64,000 bases of DNA from contig CAZIZN010000001.1 in the NCBI GenBank assembly GCA_964543795.1, forward strand, positions 124,001 through 188,000, read 5' to 3'. The stretch comes from JACKIC01 sp964543795. Its GTDB lineage: Bacteria > Planctomycetota > UBA1135 > UBA2386. The notes beneath the pieces are model-generated. The model worked only from the letters and a program-made list of their open reading frames with translations. It was not told the origin of the DNA and did no database searches. Position numbers and translations under genes: made by a program. Below, in pieces: positions 49,752 to 58,230 of this stretch (position 1 is its first letter; each line of letters begins with the position of its first letter).

Positions 49752-51158
49752 CTAACGCGGCGGGGCGGCGGCCCGGTAGCGCCGCAGCCGATCCTGGTAA
49801 TCGGCATCGTCGGCGCCGCCCTTGGCGATCGCCTGCTCCTGCAGCCGCACGGCCTCCGCGACCCGGCCCGCGCGGAACATCGCCAGCGCCGCGGTGTCGA
49901 ACTCGAAGTAGTCCATCGCCGCCTCCTGCTCGAGCATGCGCTCGGCGAGCGCGAGGGCGAACGCGTCGGCGCGGCCGAGCGTACGCAGCTCGGTCAGGTA
50001 GTACCAGCAGTCGTTGTTGAGCGACACCCGCAGGTTGAGGCGTTCGGCGTAGTCGTCGAGCACGGCCCGCGCGGCGGCCGGGTCACCGGCACAGCGCAAC
50101 GCGACGGCGTATCTCACGGCCGCGAGGAGCCGCGAAGAGCTTCCCGACGCCGTCGCCCGCTGCAGCGCTTCGGAGGCCAGGTCGAGGTGCGCGGCCGGCG
50201 GCTCGGCGTGCGTGAGGATCTCGGCGAACGCCAGCGCGGATTCGGCGTCGGCCAGGGCCAGCTTGCGCACTCGCATCACCTGCCGCCCGGCCTCGCGCGC
50301 GTCACCGGCGAGGAACTGTGCCCGCAGGCTGGTGAGCGCGATGCCGACGTCGTTCGGCGCCGCACGGGCCGCGGCGGCGAGTGCCGGCGCCAACGCCGCG
50401 GCGACATGCCGGGCCTGCGGTTCGGCGCGCAGCGCCAGGTCGGCGAACCGGGCCAATGCCGGCCCGGACCCGGCGAGCACCTGCAGGGCGCGATCGATCT
50501 CGCCGCGGGCGACCGGCCCTCCGCCCGCCTGGGTCACGAACGCGTAGCGCATGCCGGCCGCGAGGCCGTCGCGCGGCGCGTGCGCGATCATGCGGTCGAG
50601 CAGACGCGCGAGGTGTTCGCGCGGCTCGTCGTCGAAGGTCTCCATGCGCCGAGCGTCGAACGCCTCGCGCTCGGCAGCGAGGTCGCAGCGGCCGGCCAAC
50701 GTCGCCTCGACGGCATCCTCGAGTCCCTCGCCGGGGTTGCCCAGGAAGGTGACCCGCCCGCGCCGATCCGCGACCACCACGCGCCAGTCGGCGTCCCCCT
50801 CGTCGCCGAGCCAGGTCCGCAACGCCGCTTCGTCCGCGGTCGCCGCGCTGCACGACTGCCACTCCGGCGCCAGCGATTGCCCCGGCGACGCGACCACGAC
50901 GACGCGCAGGCCGGCGGCCGCCCCTCGCGCCTGCAAGGCGGCGAAGTGCGCGCCGTCGCCGGCAGCGACCGGGCCCGACGGGGCGGCGGACCACAGCGCG
51001 AACACGACGGCCGGCGGACCTTCCTCGCCGAAGACGATCGGCGCCCCGCGCGGCCACTCCGTCCACTCGATCGCGGGCAGCCGCTGGCCGTGCGTCACCT
51101 GAGCGGCCGCGGGCACGGCCAGGACCAGCAGGAGCATCGGCGTCGACAGCGGGTTCAT
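49752..51158 (-). CDS. Exported thioredoxin-fold/TPR protein lacking the CxxC site
   Basis: 468 residues with a signal peptide (MLLLVLAVPAAAQ). Residues about 45-165 follow a TlpA-like thioredoxin fold: PAVVFALWSAAPSGPVAA corresponds to the strand and active site where redox enzymes have WCxxC, and WRVVVADRRGRVTFLGNPG to the second half. The active Cys pair is replaced by AAPS. The remaining 270 residues are TPR-like. It probably binds rather than reduces partners. It lies 72 bases downstream of the Mla operon. Confidence 0.75.
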   Translation of the reverse strand: MNPLSTPMLLLVLAVPAAAQVTHGQRLPAIEWTEWPRGAPIVFGEEGPPAVVFALWSAAPSGPVAAGDGAHFAALQARGAAAGLRVVVVASPGQSLAPEWQSCSAATADEAALRTWLGDEGDADWRVVVADRRGRVTFLGNPGEGLEDAVEATLAGRCDLAAEREAFDARRMETFDDEPREHLARLLDRMIAHAPRDGLAAGMRYAFVTQAGGGPVARGEIDRALQVLAGSGPALARFADLALRAEPQARHVAAALAPALAAAARAAPNDVGIALTSLRAQFLAGDAREAGRQVMRVRKLALADAESALAFAEILTHAEPPAAHLDLASEALQRATASGSSSRLLAAVRYAVALRCAGDPAAARAVLDDYAERLNLRVSLNNDCWYYLTELRTLGRADAFALALAERMLEQEAAMDYFEFDTAALAMFRAGRVAEAVRLQEQAIAKGGADDADYQDRLRRYRAAAPPR

Positions 51159-51230
51159 CGTCTACACATCGGTCGCGAACGCCAGGCGGCTGCACCGGCA
51201 ACGGCATCGTATGCCGCACCGGGCCGCTCG

Positions 51231-51896
51231 TCAGCGATCCGGCGCGGGCGGACGCGCGGCGGCGAGAACTCCGCCCTGCTCCATGCGGTCGACGAGGCGT
51301 TCGACGATCGTCTGCACCCCGCGCGAGAAGGCGGCCACGACCGCCGCCGCACCCTCGCCACCGACGGGCTCGGCGACCGCGAACTCGTCGTGGAAGACGA
51401 CGTCGCCGCGCTGCTCGAGCCAGAGTTCGAGGGCCACGCGCGCCCGCCGTTCGGCGCCGCGGCCCGATTCGGCGAACTCGACGATGCGGCCGTGCAGCGA
51501 CCAGGTCTCCGTGCCGGGGTCGAAGCCGCCCTTCACCAACGCGACCACGCGCGTGCGGGAGAGGCCGAGCACCAGCGCGTCGGTCACCAGCCGGTCGAGC
51601 GGGGCCACCCATCGGTCGAGCGGGCGCGGTTCGAGCCGCACGCCGTCGGCGACCAGCAGGCAGTCGCTGTCGAGCGCCGTGCCGAGCTGCAGGTCCATGA
51701 CGCGCAGGATGCCGGCCGCCAGCGGATCGGCGGGAGCCGGCGCCGGCAGTTCGAGGCGGTAGAAGCGTTCGTGCGGCACCTCGACGCTGCCGCAGGCCGC
51801 CAGCAGCGCGGCGCTCCACGCGGCCAGGGCCGATCGGCCCAGCGCGGACCGACCGAGGCAGGATCGGGACCGGGACGAACGGGAGCAGATCCTCAT
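51231..51896 (-). CDS. ABC-transport auxiliary lipoprotein, PqiC-like
   Basis: 221 residues with a leader ending in lipobox LLAAC. The pattern FYRLELPAP near the mature start, LMDLQLGTALDSD-like strand (ILRVMDLQLGTALDSD) and DRWVAPLDRLVTDALV match the ABC-type transport auxiliary (DUF330/PqiC) family that joins MCE systems. The ATG overlaps the MlaD stop. It is the fourth gene of the operon and should sit in the outer membrane. Confidence 0.85.
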   Translation of the reverse strand: MRICSRSSRSRSCLGRSALGRSALAAWSAALLAACGSVEVPHERFYRLELPAPAPADPLAAGILRVMDLQLGTALDSDCLLVADGVRLEPRPLDRWVAPLDRLVTDALVLGLSRTRVVALVKGGFDPGTETWSLHGRIVEFAESGRGAERRARVALELWLEQRGDVVFHDEFAVAEPVGGEGAAAVVAAFSRGVQTIVERLVDRMEQGGVLAAARPPAPDR

Positions 51897-52762
51897 CGTG
51901 CGCCTCCTGGCGGAGCGGCGGGCCGGTGCACGCCGAACAACAGGCTGTCGGGCGCGAGCTTGAGCTGGCGGGCGAGACCACGCAGGTCGTCGAGCGTCGC
52001 ACGCAGGCTGGCAAGCGCGGTCTGGCTGGGGCCCCGCAGGCCGCCGGCGAGCGCCTGCACTTCCCGCAGCGTGGCCGTCACCTCCGGCGAGAGGGTCGCG
52101 AGGGCCGCACGGGCCTCGGGCACGAGCGTCTGGAAGCTGGCCGCGCTGGCCCGCGACTCCGCGAGCAGGGCGTTGGCGGCCGGCAGCGTCTCGGTCGCGA
52201 ACTTCGCGCTGCTGAGGTTGAGGTTGTCGAGCAGCGTGGCCACACGCTGCTGGTTCTCGTCGCCGAGCAGCTGCTCGACGCGATCCAGCACCGATTCCAG
52301 CCGCGACAAGGTCGACGTCGCCTGGTCCATGGCGGCGGGCAACGTGCCGGTGAGCGAGTGCAGCGGATCCTCCTTGGACTGCAGGAACGAGCCGGGCGGG
52401 ACCGACCGGCCGGTCGGTCCGTAGCCCTCGAGTTCGACCGTGACCTGCCCGGTCACCAGCAGTCGATCGAGGCGCGCGCGCGTGAGGTCCTGGATGTTCG
52501 CGCGCGTCGGATCGACGAGCACCTCCACGAGCGTCTTGCCGTCCTGGAAGCGGATGTCCTTGACGGCGCCGATCGGCACGCCCTGGAAGTTCACCTTGCT
52601 GCCGATCACCATGCCCTTCACGTTCTCGTGGAAGAGGATGAAGTAGCTGGCCCGGTCGGTCTGCAGGCTGCCGTGCACGATGAAGCCGAGCAGGGCGAGG
52701 AACATGCCGCCGGCCGCAAGGACGAACAGTCCAAGCCGAAAACGCCTGCCCGCCGCGTGCAT
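51893..52762 (-). CDS. mlaD: MCE-domain substrate-binding protein, MlaD-like
   Basis: 289 residues. A single N-terminal transmembrane helix (LGLFVLAAGGMFLALLGFIV, about 10-29) precedes one MCE domain at about 38-115 (VKGMVIGSKVNFQGVPIGAVKDIRF, VTVELEGYGP). The rest is a long alpha-helical tail with heptad-like spacing, as in YebT/PqiB-type tunnels. It passes phospholipid between the membranes in Mla systems. It lies three bases after the ATPase gene and overlaps the lipoprotein gene. Confidence 0.9.
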   Translation of the reverse strand: MHAAGRRFRLGLFVLAAGGMFLALLGFIVHGSLQTDRASYFILFHENVKGMVIGSKVNFQGVPIGAVKDIRFQDGKTLVEVLVDPTRANIQDLTRARLDRLLVTGQVTVELEGYGPTGRSVPPGSFLQSKEDPLHSLTGTLPAAMDQATSTLSRLESVLDRVEQLLGDENQQRVATLLDNLNLSSAKFATETLPAANALLAESRASAASFQTLVPEARAALATLSPEVTATLREVQALAGGLRGPSQTALASLRATLDDLRGLARQLKLAPDSLLFGVHRPAAPPGGAR

Positions 52763-52765
52763 GCG

Positions 52766-53590
52766 CTAGACCTCCAGGTGGCCGACGATGTCCATGCCAC
52801 GGCTGTCTTCGGCAGACAGGCGCCGTTCGATGAAGTCCCGGATGCGCGGATTCGGGTCGTGCCAGACGCGGTCGCGCGGGCCGAGCGCGGCGACGCGGCC
52901 GTCGAGCAGCACGACGATCCGGTCGGCGATCTCGTAGGCCGACGGCAGATCGTGCGTGACGACCACCATCGTGATGCCGAACACCTTGTTGAGCTTGACG
53001 ATGAGGTTGTCCACCTCGGCCGCCGTGATCGGGTCGAGCCCGGCCGACGGCTCGTCGAAGTAGACGATGTCCGGATCGAGGGCGATCGCGCGCGCGATGG
53101 CGGCGCGCTTGCGCATGCCGCCCGAGAGCGAACTGGGCAGCAGGTCGGCGGCGTGCAACAGGCCGACCATGTCGAGCTTCATGCGCGCCGTCTCCAGGAC
53201 GACGGCCTCCGGCAGATCGGTGTTCTCGCGCAGCGGCAGGGCGACGTTCTCGATCACGCTGAGGCTGCCCAGCAGGGCGCCGCCCTGGAACGACAGCCCG
53301 GTGCGCAGCCGCATGTGCTGCAGCAGCTCGGGCGAGGTCGTGTACAGATCGTGGCCGGCGACGAACACCGAACCGAGCGTCGGCGGCAGCAGGCCGCACA
53401 GGTGCCGCAACAGGGTCGTCTTGCCGCAGCCCGAGGGCCCCATGACCACGAACACCTCGCCGCGACGGATCGCGAGGTCGATGCCGTCGAGCACCGTGCG
53501 CTCGCCGAAGACGGTGCTCAGCGCCACGGCGCGCACGAGGTCGTCGGTCGCGCGGCGCGGCCCCTGGCCCAGGTTCTCGGCGAGGTCCAC
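52766..53590 (-). CDS. mlaF: ABC transporter ATPase, MlaF-like
   Basis: 274 residues. Walker A GPSGCGKTT at 51-59, Q-loop FQGGALLGSLSVIENV (the MlaF-type GGALF-like block), signature LSGGMRKRAAIARA, Walker B IVYFDEPSAGLDP and switch VVTHD. It energises MlaE. GTG at 53590 follows the permease stop after four bases. The substitution pattern around LSGGMRKR is that of lipid, not solute, exporters. Confidence 0.95.
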   Translation of the reverse strand: MDLAENLGQGPRRATDDLVRAVALSTVFGERTVLDGIDLAIRRGEVFVVMGPSGCGKTTLLRHLCGLLPPTLGSVFVAGHDLYTTSPELLQHMRLRTGLSFQGGALLGSLSVIENVALPLRENTDLPEAVVLETARMKLDMVGLLHAADLLPSSLSGGMRKRAAIARAIALDPDIVYFDEPSAGLDPITAAEVDNLIVKLNKVFGITMVVVTHDLPSAYEIADRIVVLLDGRVAALGPRDRVWHDPNPRIRDFIERRLSAEDSRGMDIVGHLEV

Positions 53591-53594
53591 GCGC

Positions 53595-54677
53595 TCACCC
53601 CAGCATGCGTTGGCACGTGACGAACAGCGCGTCGGTCACGATGACGAGGAAGATGCCCAGGACGACGGAGTTGGTGGTCGCGCGGCCGACGCCCTCGCTG
53701 CCGTCGGTGACGCGCAGCCCGAGCGCGCAGCCGACGACACCGACGGCGAAGCCGAACGTGGCGCTCTTCGCGACCGCGACCAGGAAGTCCGACAGGGTCA
53801 GCGCCGTCGCGAGTTGCGCCGCGAACGCTTCGAACTCGATCGCGGCCACGCCTCGCGCGAACAGCGCGCCGCCGCCGATCGCCACGCAGTCGAACACCAC
53901 GCTGAGCGTCACCGCGGCGAAGCAGCAGGCCACCACCTTGGGCAGCACCAGGAAGGCCAGCGGCCGGATGCCCATCTGCTCGAGCGCGGCGATCTCCTCG
54001 CTCACGACCATGGCACCCAGCTGCGCGGCGTTGCGCGAGCCCGAGCGCGCGGCGAGCACGATCGCGGTCATCAGCGGCCCGATCTCGGAGAGCACCGAGA
54101 CGCCGACCATGTCGGCCATGTAGATCTCGGCACCCCAGACGCGCAGCTGCACGTAGGCCTGCATCGCCAGGATCAGCCCGAGCAGGAACGCGATCAGCGC
54201 GACGATCGGCAGCGCGCCGGCAGCGCAGTGGTCCACCTCGATCGCCGTCCGGTCGAGCCGCAGGAATCGACGCCGGAACGGCGCGCCGACCAGTTCGTGC
54301 AGCGAGGCGGATGCCGTCGCCGCGACCGCCAGCGCCGCGTCGAGCATCGGCTCGACGAAACCGCCGAGCCGCGTGACGGGGTCCGGGCGCGGCCCCGCCG
54401 CCGCGGGCTGGCAGAGCCGATGCATGGACACCAGCGAGAAGAAGTCGAGCATGGGCTGGCTCATGCCCCGGAGCTTGAGATCGACTCCCGCGTCGCTGGC
54501 GCGCCGCAGCCCGGTGACGACGCCGCCGAGACCCGCCGAGTCGAAGGACTCGACGGCACCGAGGTCGACCGTGAGCCGCGCGGGCTTGCCGCGCAGTTCC
54601 CGTTCGATCTCGGCGACGAGTCCGGCCACCGTGGAACGATCCAACGTGGCCCCCACCGAGATGGTCGGATGGCTCAC
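53595..54677 (-). CDS. mlaE: STAS-MlaE fusion permease
   Basis: 360 residues. A STAS domain occupies about 1-95 (LTVDLGAVESFDSAGLGGVVTGLRRA, with DSAG where phosphorylatable Ser is found), followed by the MlaE permease with five to six membrane helices (LPIVALIAFLLGLILAMQAYVQL; IGPLMTAIVLAARSGSRNAAQLGAM; VVACCFAAVTLSVVFDCVAIG). Fusing MlaB and MlaE into one chain is seen in some phyla. GTG at 54677 starts the operon; the divergent TPR gene is 174 bases away and the gap probably holds both promoters. Confidence 0.93.
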   Translation of the reverse strand: MSHPTISVGATLDRSTVAGLVAEIERELRGKPARLTVDLGAVESFDSAGLGGVVTGLRRASDAGVDLKLRGMSQPMLDFFSLVSMHRLCQPAAAGPRPDPVTRLGGFVEPMLDAALAVAATASASLHELVGAPFRRRFLRLDRTAIEVDHCAAGALPIVALIAFLLGLILAMQAYVQLRVWGAEIYMADMVGVSVLSEIGPLMTAIVLAARSGSRNAAQLGAMVVSEEIAALEQMGIRPLAFLVLPKVVACCFAAVTLSVVFDCVAIGGGALFARGVAAIEFEAFAAQLATALTLSDFLVAVAKSATFGFAVGVVGCALGLRVTDGSEGVGRATTNSVVLGIFLVIVTDALFVTCQRMLG

Positions 54678-54851
54678 CGTTCGCCTGCCTTGCGGCACGC
54701 TATCGACGGGGCCGGCACCGGGCCTTGACCCCGTCCGACGCGAGACCTTTCGCCGGGGGCGGCGGCCTGCGAGAATCGGCCCCGGTCGCAACCCCTCTCT
54801 CGCGCCATCCGTTCCGCGCGCTTCCACCGGTCCAACCGGCCCGACCCCCTC

Positions 54852-57800
54852 ATGAAGTCCACGTCCCCCCTCTGGTGTGCCCTCGCCGTGGCCGCCTGCG
54901 CCCAGGTCGCCAGTCCCGCCGACGACGCCCACCTGCGTCTCGCCGAAGCCCGCCGCCACCTGGCCTCCGACCCCGAGCGATCGCTGCGCATCACCGACGA
55001 ACTGCTGGCCGCGACCCCCGACTGGCGCGAGGCGCGTCTCGTGGCCGGCGAGGGTTCGCTGCGCCTGGCGCGCGCCGGCTCGAGCGCGCGCACCGACCTG
55101 CTGCTGCAGGACGCGGTGCGCAACTTCGAGCGCGCGCTCGATCCCGCCGACCCCGGGGCGATGCCTGCCGGCTGGCTGCAACTCGCCGAGTGCCGGTTCG
55201 AGCTGGGCGAGTGGGAGACCGCCGGCGACGCCGCCGCGACCGCGGCGCGCGGCTTCACTGCGAGCGTGAATCCCGCCGAACGGCGCCGCGCGGCCGAGGC
55301 GCAGCTGCTGTTCGCGAAGAGCAGCTACCGCCGTTTCGCCGCCGCTCGTCAGAGCGAAGTCGAGGCGGGCGAAGCCGACCGCAAGGGGCTCGTGCCGGTC
55401 GCCAAGGCGACCGCCGAACTCGCGACGGCCACCCTGGCCGCCTTCGAGGCGGTGCGGCGCGAGTACCCCGGTGAGACGTCGACGCACGCGGCCCTCGTGC
55501 ACCAGTGGCTCGGCCAGGGCGAGGCGGTGATCGCCGAGTACGAACGCGGCATCCGCTCCGCCCCGGACGCAGCATCGATCCACGACGCCTACATCGCCTG
55601 GATGACGGCCGGCGGCCAGCACGACGCGATGGTCGGCGCCTACGCCAGTTTCGTGCGGGAGAATCCGTCGCAGCCGTTGATGCGCTGGCACCAGGGCCGC
55701 GCACTCTACGCCCGCGCCGACCACCTGCGTGCGCAGGGCAATTTCCAGGGTGCGATCGCCGGCTACGGCAAGGCGCGGGCCACGTTCGCGGACTACGGCG
55801 CGCAGATGCCGCAGCACAAGGACAGCACCGGCCAGTGGCTGGCACTGTGCGATCTGGCGATCGCGCGCACCGCGGTCGAACTCGGCGATCTCGCGGGCGC
55901 GCGCGAACACCTGTTCGCCGCCGACGCCGCGTCGCCGCTGACGACCGCGGAGGTCGAAGGCCGACCCCAGCTCGTCGACTCCTTCGGCCAGCACTACGCA
56001 GGCGTGGCCTTCGCCATCCACCGCGCCACCGCCGAGACGGCCGCCGATCCGCTGCGCGAGACGCTGGCCTTCAACGAAGCGTTGCTCGCGCGTCACCCGG
56101 ACCGCTGGGGCTTCGTCTACAACAACGCCGCGCTCGCCGCGCGCGACCTCGGCGTGCAGGTCGCGAAGAACGGCGACGAGGCCGCGGCCACGGAGCTCTG
56201 GGAACGCAGCTACCGCTACTACGAGGCGGCGGTGAAGCTCTCGCCCGACGACGCCCGCATCGTCAACGACTGCGGGCTCATGCTCATCTACCACCTGCAC
56301 CGAGACTTCGACCGGGCGCGGGCGCTGTTCGAGCGCGCGATCGCCGTGGGCCAGCCGCAGCTCGACGCGCTGCCCGGCGACACCGAGCCGCGCGAACGCG
56401 AACTGCTCGAGGAAGCGATCGGCGACGCGTGGCAGAACATCGCCGTGCTGCTGCGCGACCATCTCGGCCGGCCCTTCGAGGAGTACCGCCCGTTCTGCGA
56501 GCAGGCCGTGAAGTACTACCCCTACCAGCGCCGCGAAGCGGCGGCCCTGCTGCGCACGGGCGGCCAGGGCGACCTGCAGTCGACGCAGCGCAGCGCGGCG
56601 AACGCGAGCGCCGCGGAGCAGGGCGACGCCGCCGAGGCGTTCGCGAAGGCCAGCAAGGCCGCGCGCGAGAAGGCGCTTGCCGGCGACCTCGACGCCGCGC
56701 TCGCGACGCTCGAGCAGGCCTCGAAGGCCTGCGCCGGCCACGCGCCGTACCACGCGCTGCGCGGGGAGTTCAACCTCCAGCTCGCGCGGCAGGCGCGCGA
56801 CGCCGGCCGCCGGGGCGTCGACTTCTTCTTCCAGGACGCCGTCGCGGCACTCAAGAAGGCGGTCGAACTCGACAGCGAGCCCGTCGCTCCGCGCCGCATG
56901 CTCGCCGAGGCCCAGTACGACGCGGGCGACCTGGCCGGCGCCGCGCAGACGGCTTCGGGCCTGCTGCTGCACATGCAGTCGCAGGGCGGCGGCAAGCCCG
57001 ACGACCTCGCCGCCGTGCACCTCGTGCGCGCCAACGCGGCCGCGCGCGCCTTCGCCGCGAAGAAGGCCGACGGCGGTGACGATCCCGACATGCTGACCAG
57101 CGCGCGCGCCTCGCTGCGGTTCCTCGAGCAGCAGGGCAAGCTCGACGCCGGCATGCTGCAGCTCTGGTCGGCGACCGAACAATGGGCCGGTGCGCCGGCC
57201 GAGGCGGTCAACGTCTACGCCCGCGCGCTCGCGCGCAACCCGGACGACCAGACGCTGCTGGCCACCGTGGTCGACAAGGCCGCCGAAGTGGGCCAGCTGC
57301 CCGTCGCCGTAGCGGCGCTCGAGAACCGCAAGGACGCGACCTCGCTCTGGTACCTCGGCAAGGCCCGCTTCCTCGCCGCGGACGCCGGCCGCAACGTCGA
57401 GAATCCCGGGCCGACCTACGCGGCGATCGACCAGGCACGCGCGGACTTCGAAGCCTCGATGCAGCAGAACCCCGCCTACCGCGACAGCTGCGAGCAGTGG
57501 ATCGCGATGTGCCTCGGCAAGAAGGGCAACCTCGCCTACTGGGCGAAGGACCTCGTCAACGCCGAGAAGTGGCTCATCGAGTCCACGCGCCTGCGCCCGG
57601 GCCGCATCACCGAGGACCTCGGTCTCGGCGAGACGACCAAGCTCGGCATCCAGCGCGTCGTCGACAGCCACATGAAGGCCAACGACCTCGCCAAGGCCGA
57701 GGCGATCTGCCGGGCCGCCACCGACGCCGCCGCCGACGCTGACGCCGCCGCCGACCTCGATCTGCTCAACAACGCCGGCCTGTTCGCACGCGACTACGGC

Positions 57801-58229
57801 AACCAGCTCGAGCGCGCGGGCAAGCAGAAGGAGGCGATGGAGATGTACGAGCAGAGCTACAAGGCCTACAGCCGCGCCCATCAGCTCGACCCGACCAACG
57901 TGCGCCTGCGCAACGACTGTGCGTTGATCGCGATCTACCATCTCGACCGCGACTGGGAGCTGACCAGGCGCATGCTCGACGGCGCGATCGCCGACGGCCA
58001 GAAGCAGCTCGAGGAGAACCCGCCGAGCGACCGCGAGGAGAAGCAACAGCTCGAGGAGGCGGTCGGCGACTGCTTCGAGAACCTCGCGCTCTGGCACCTG
58101 AAGCACAGCAAGGACGGCGCCGCCGCGAAGGCCGCCGCCGAGGCGAGCCAGAAGTACTACCCCGGCGCACGACGGCCGGGCGCCCGGCGTCACCTGCAGG
58201 CAGCGGAACGTCTGTTGCAAGGCAAGTGA
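54852..58229 (+). CDS. Very large exported TPR protein with internal duplication
   Basis: 1125 residues. A short signal peptide (MKSTSPLWCALAVAACAQVASPA) precedes all-helical TPR modules. The chain has two matching halves: residues about 430-560 carry RIVNDCGLMLIYHLHRDFDRA, LLEEAIGDAWQNIAVLLRDH and AVKYYPYQRREAA, and residues about 1005-1120 carry RLRNDCALIAIYHLDRDWE, LEEAVGDCFENLALWHLKH and ASQKYYPGARRPGA. A shorter related gene follows two bases later. Such proteins may organise periplasmic complexes; no enzyme motif is present. Confidence 0.88.
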   Translation: MKSTSPLWCALAVAACAQVASPADDAHLRLAEARRHLASDPERSLRITDELLAATPDWREARLVAGEGSLRLARAGSSARTDLLLQDAVRNFERALDPADPGAMPAGWLQLAECRFELGEWETAGDAAATAARGFTASVNPAERRRAAEAQLLFAKSSYRRFAAARQSEVEAGEADRKGLVPVAKATAELATATLAAFEAVRREYPGETSTHAALVHQWLGQGEAVIAEYERGIRSAPDAASIHDAYIAWMTAGGQHDAMVGAYASFVRENPSQPLMRWHQGRALYARADHLRAQGNFQGAIAGYGKARATFADYGAQMPQHKDSTGQWLALCDLAIARTAVELGDLAGAREHLFAADAASPLTTAEVEGRPQLVDSFGQHYAGVAFAIHRATAETAADPLRETLAFNEALLARHPDRWGFVYNNAALAARDLGVQVAKNGDEAAATELWERSYRYYEAAVKLSPDDARIVNDCGLMLIYHLHRDFDRARALFERAIAVGQPQLDALPGDTEPRERELLEEAIGDAWQNIAVLLRDHLGRPFEEYRPFCEQAVKYYPYQRREAAALLRTGGQGDLQSTQRSAANASAAEQGDAAEAFAKASKAAREKALAGDLDAALATLEQASKACAGHAPYHALRGEFNLQLARQARDAGRRGVDFFFQDAVAALKKAVELDSEPVAPRRMLAEAQYDAGDLAGAAQTASGLLLHMQSQGGGKPDDLAAVHLVRANAAARAFAAKKADGGDDPDMLTSARASLRFLEQQGKLDAGMLQLWSATEQWAGAPAEAVNVYARALARNPDDQTLLATVVDKAAEVGQLPVAVAALENRKDATSLWYLGKARFLAADAGRNVENPGPTYAAIDQARADFEASMQQNPAYRDSCEQWIAMCLGKKGNLAYWAKDLVNAEKWLIESTRLRPGRITEDLGLGETTKLGIQRVVDSHMKANDLAKAEAICRAATDAAADADAAADLDLLNNAGLFARDYGNQLERAGKQKEAMEMYEQSYKAYSRAHQLDPTNVRLRNDCALIAIYHLDRDWELTRRMLDGAIADGQKQLEENPPSDREEKQQLEEAVGDCFENLALWHLKHSKDGAAAKAAAEASQKYYPGARRPGARRHLQAAERLLQGK

Positions 58230-58230
58230 G

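Noticed and set aside
54678..54851. Specific promoters in the divergent gap between mlaE and the TPR gene
   Set aside because: TTGACC near 54723 could be a -35 element, but no acceptable -10 element follows at the right distance.
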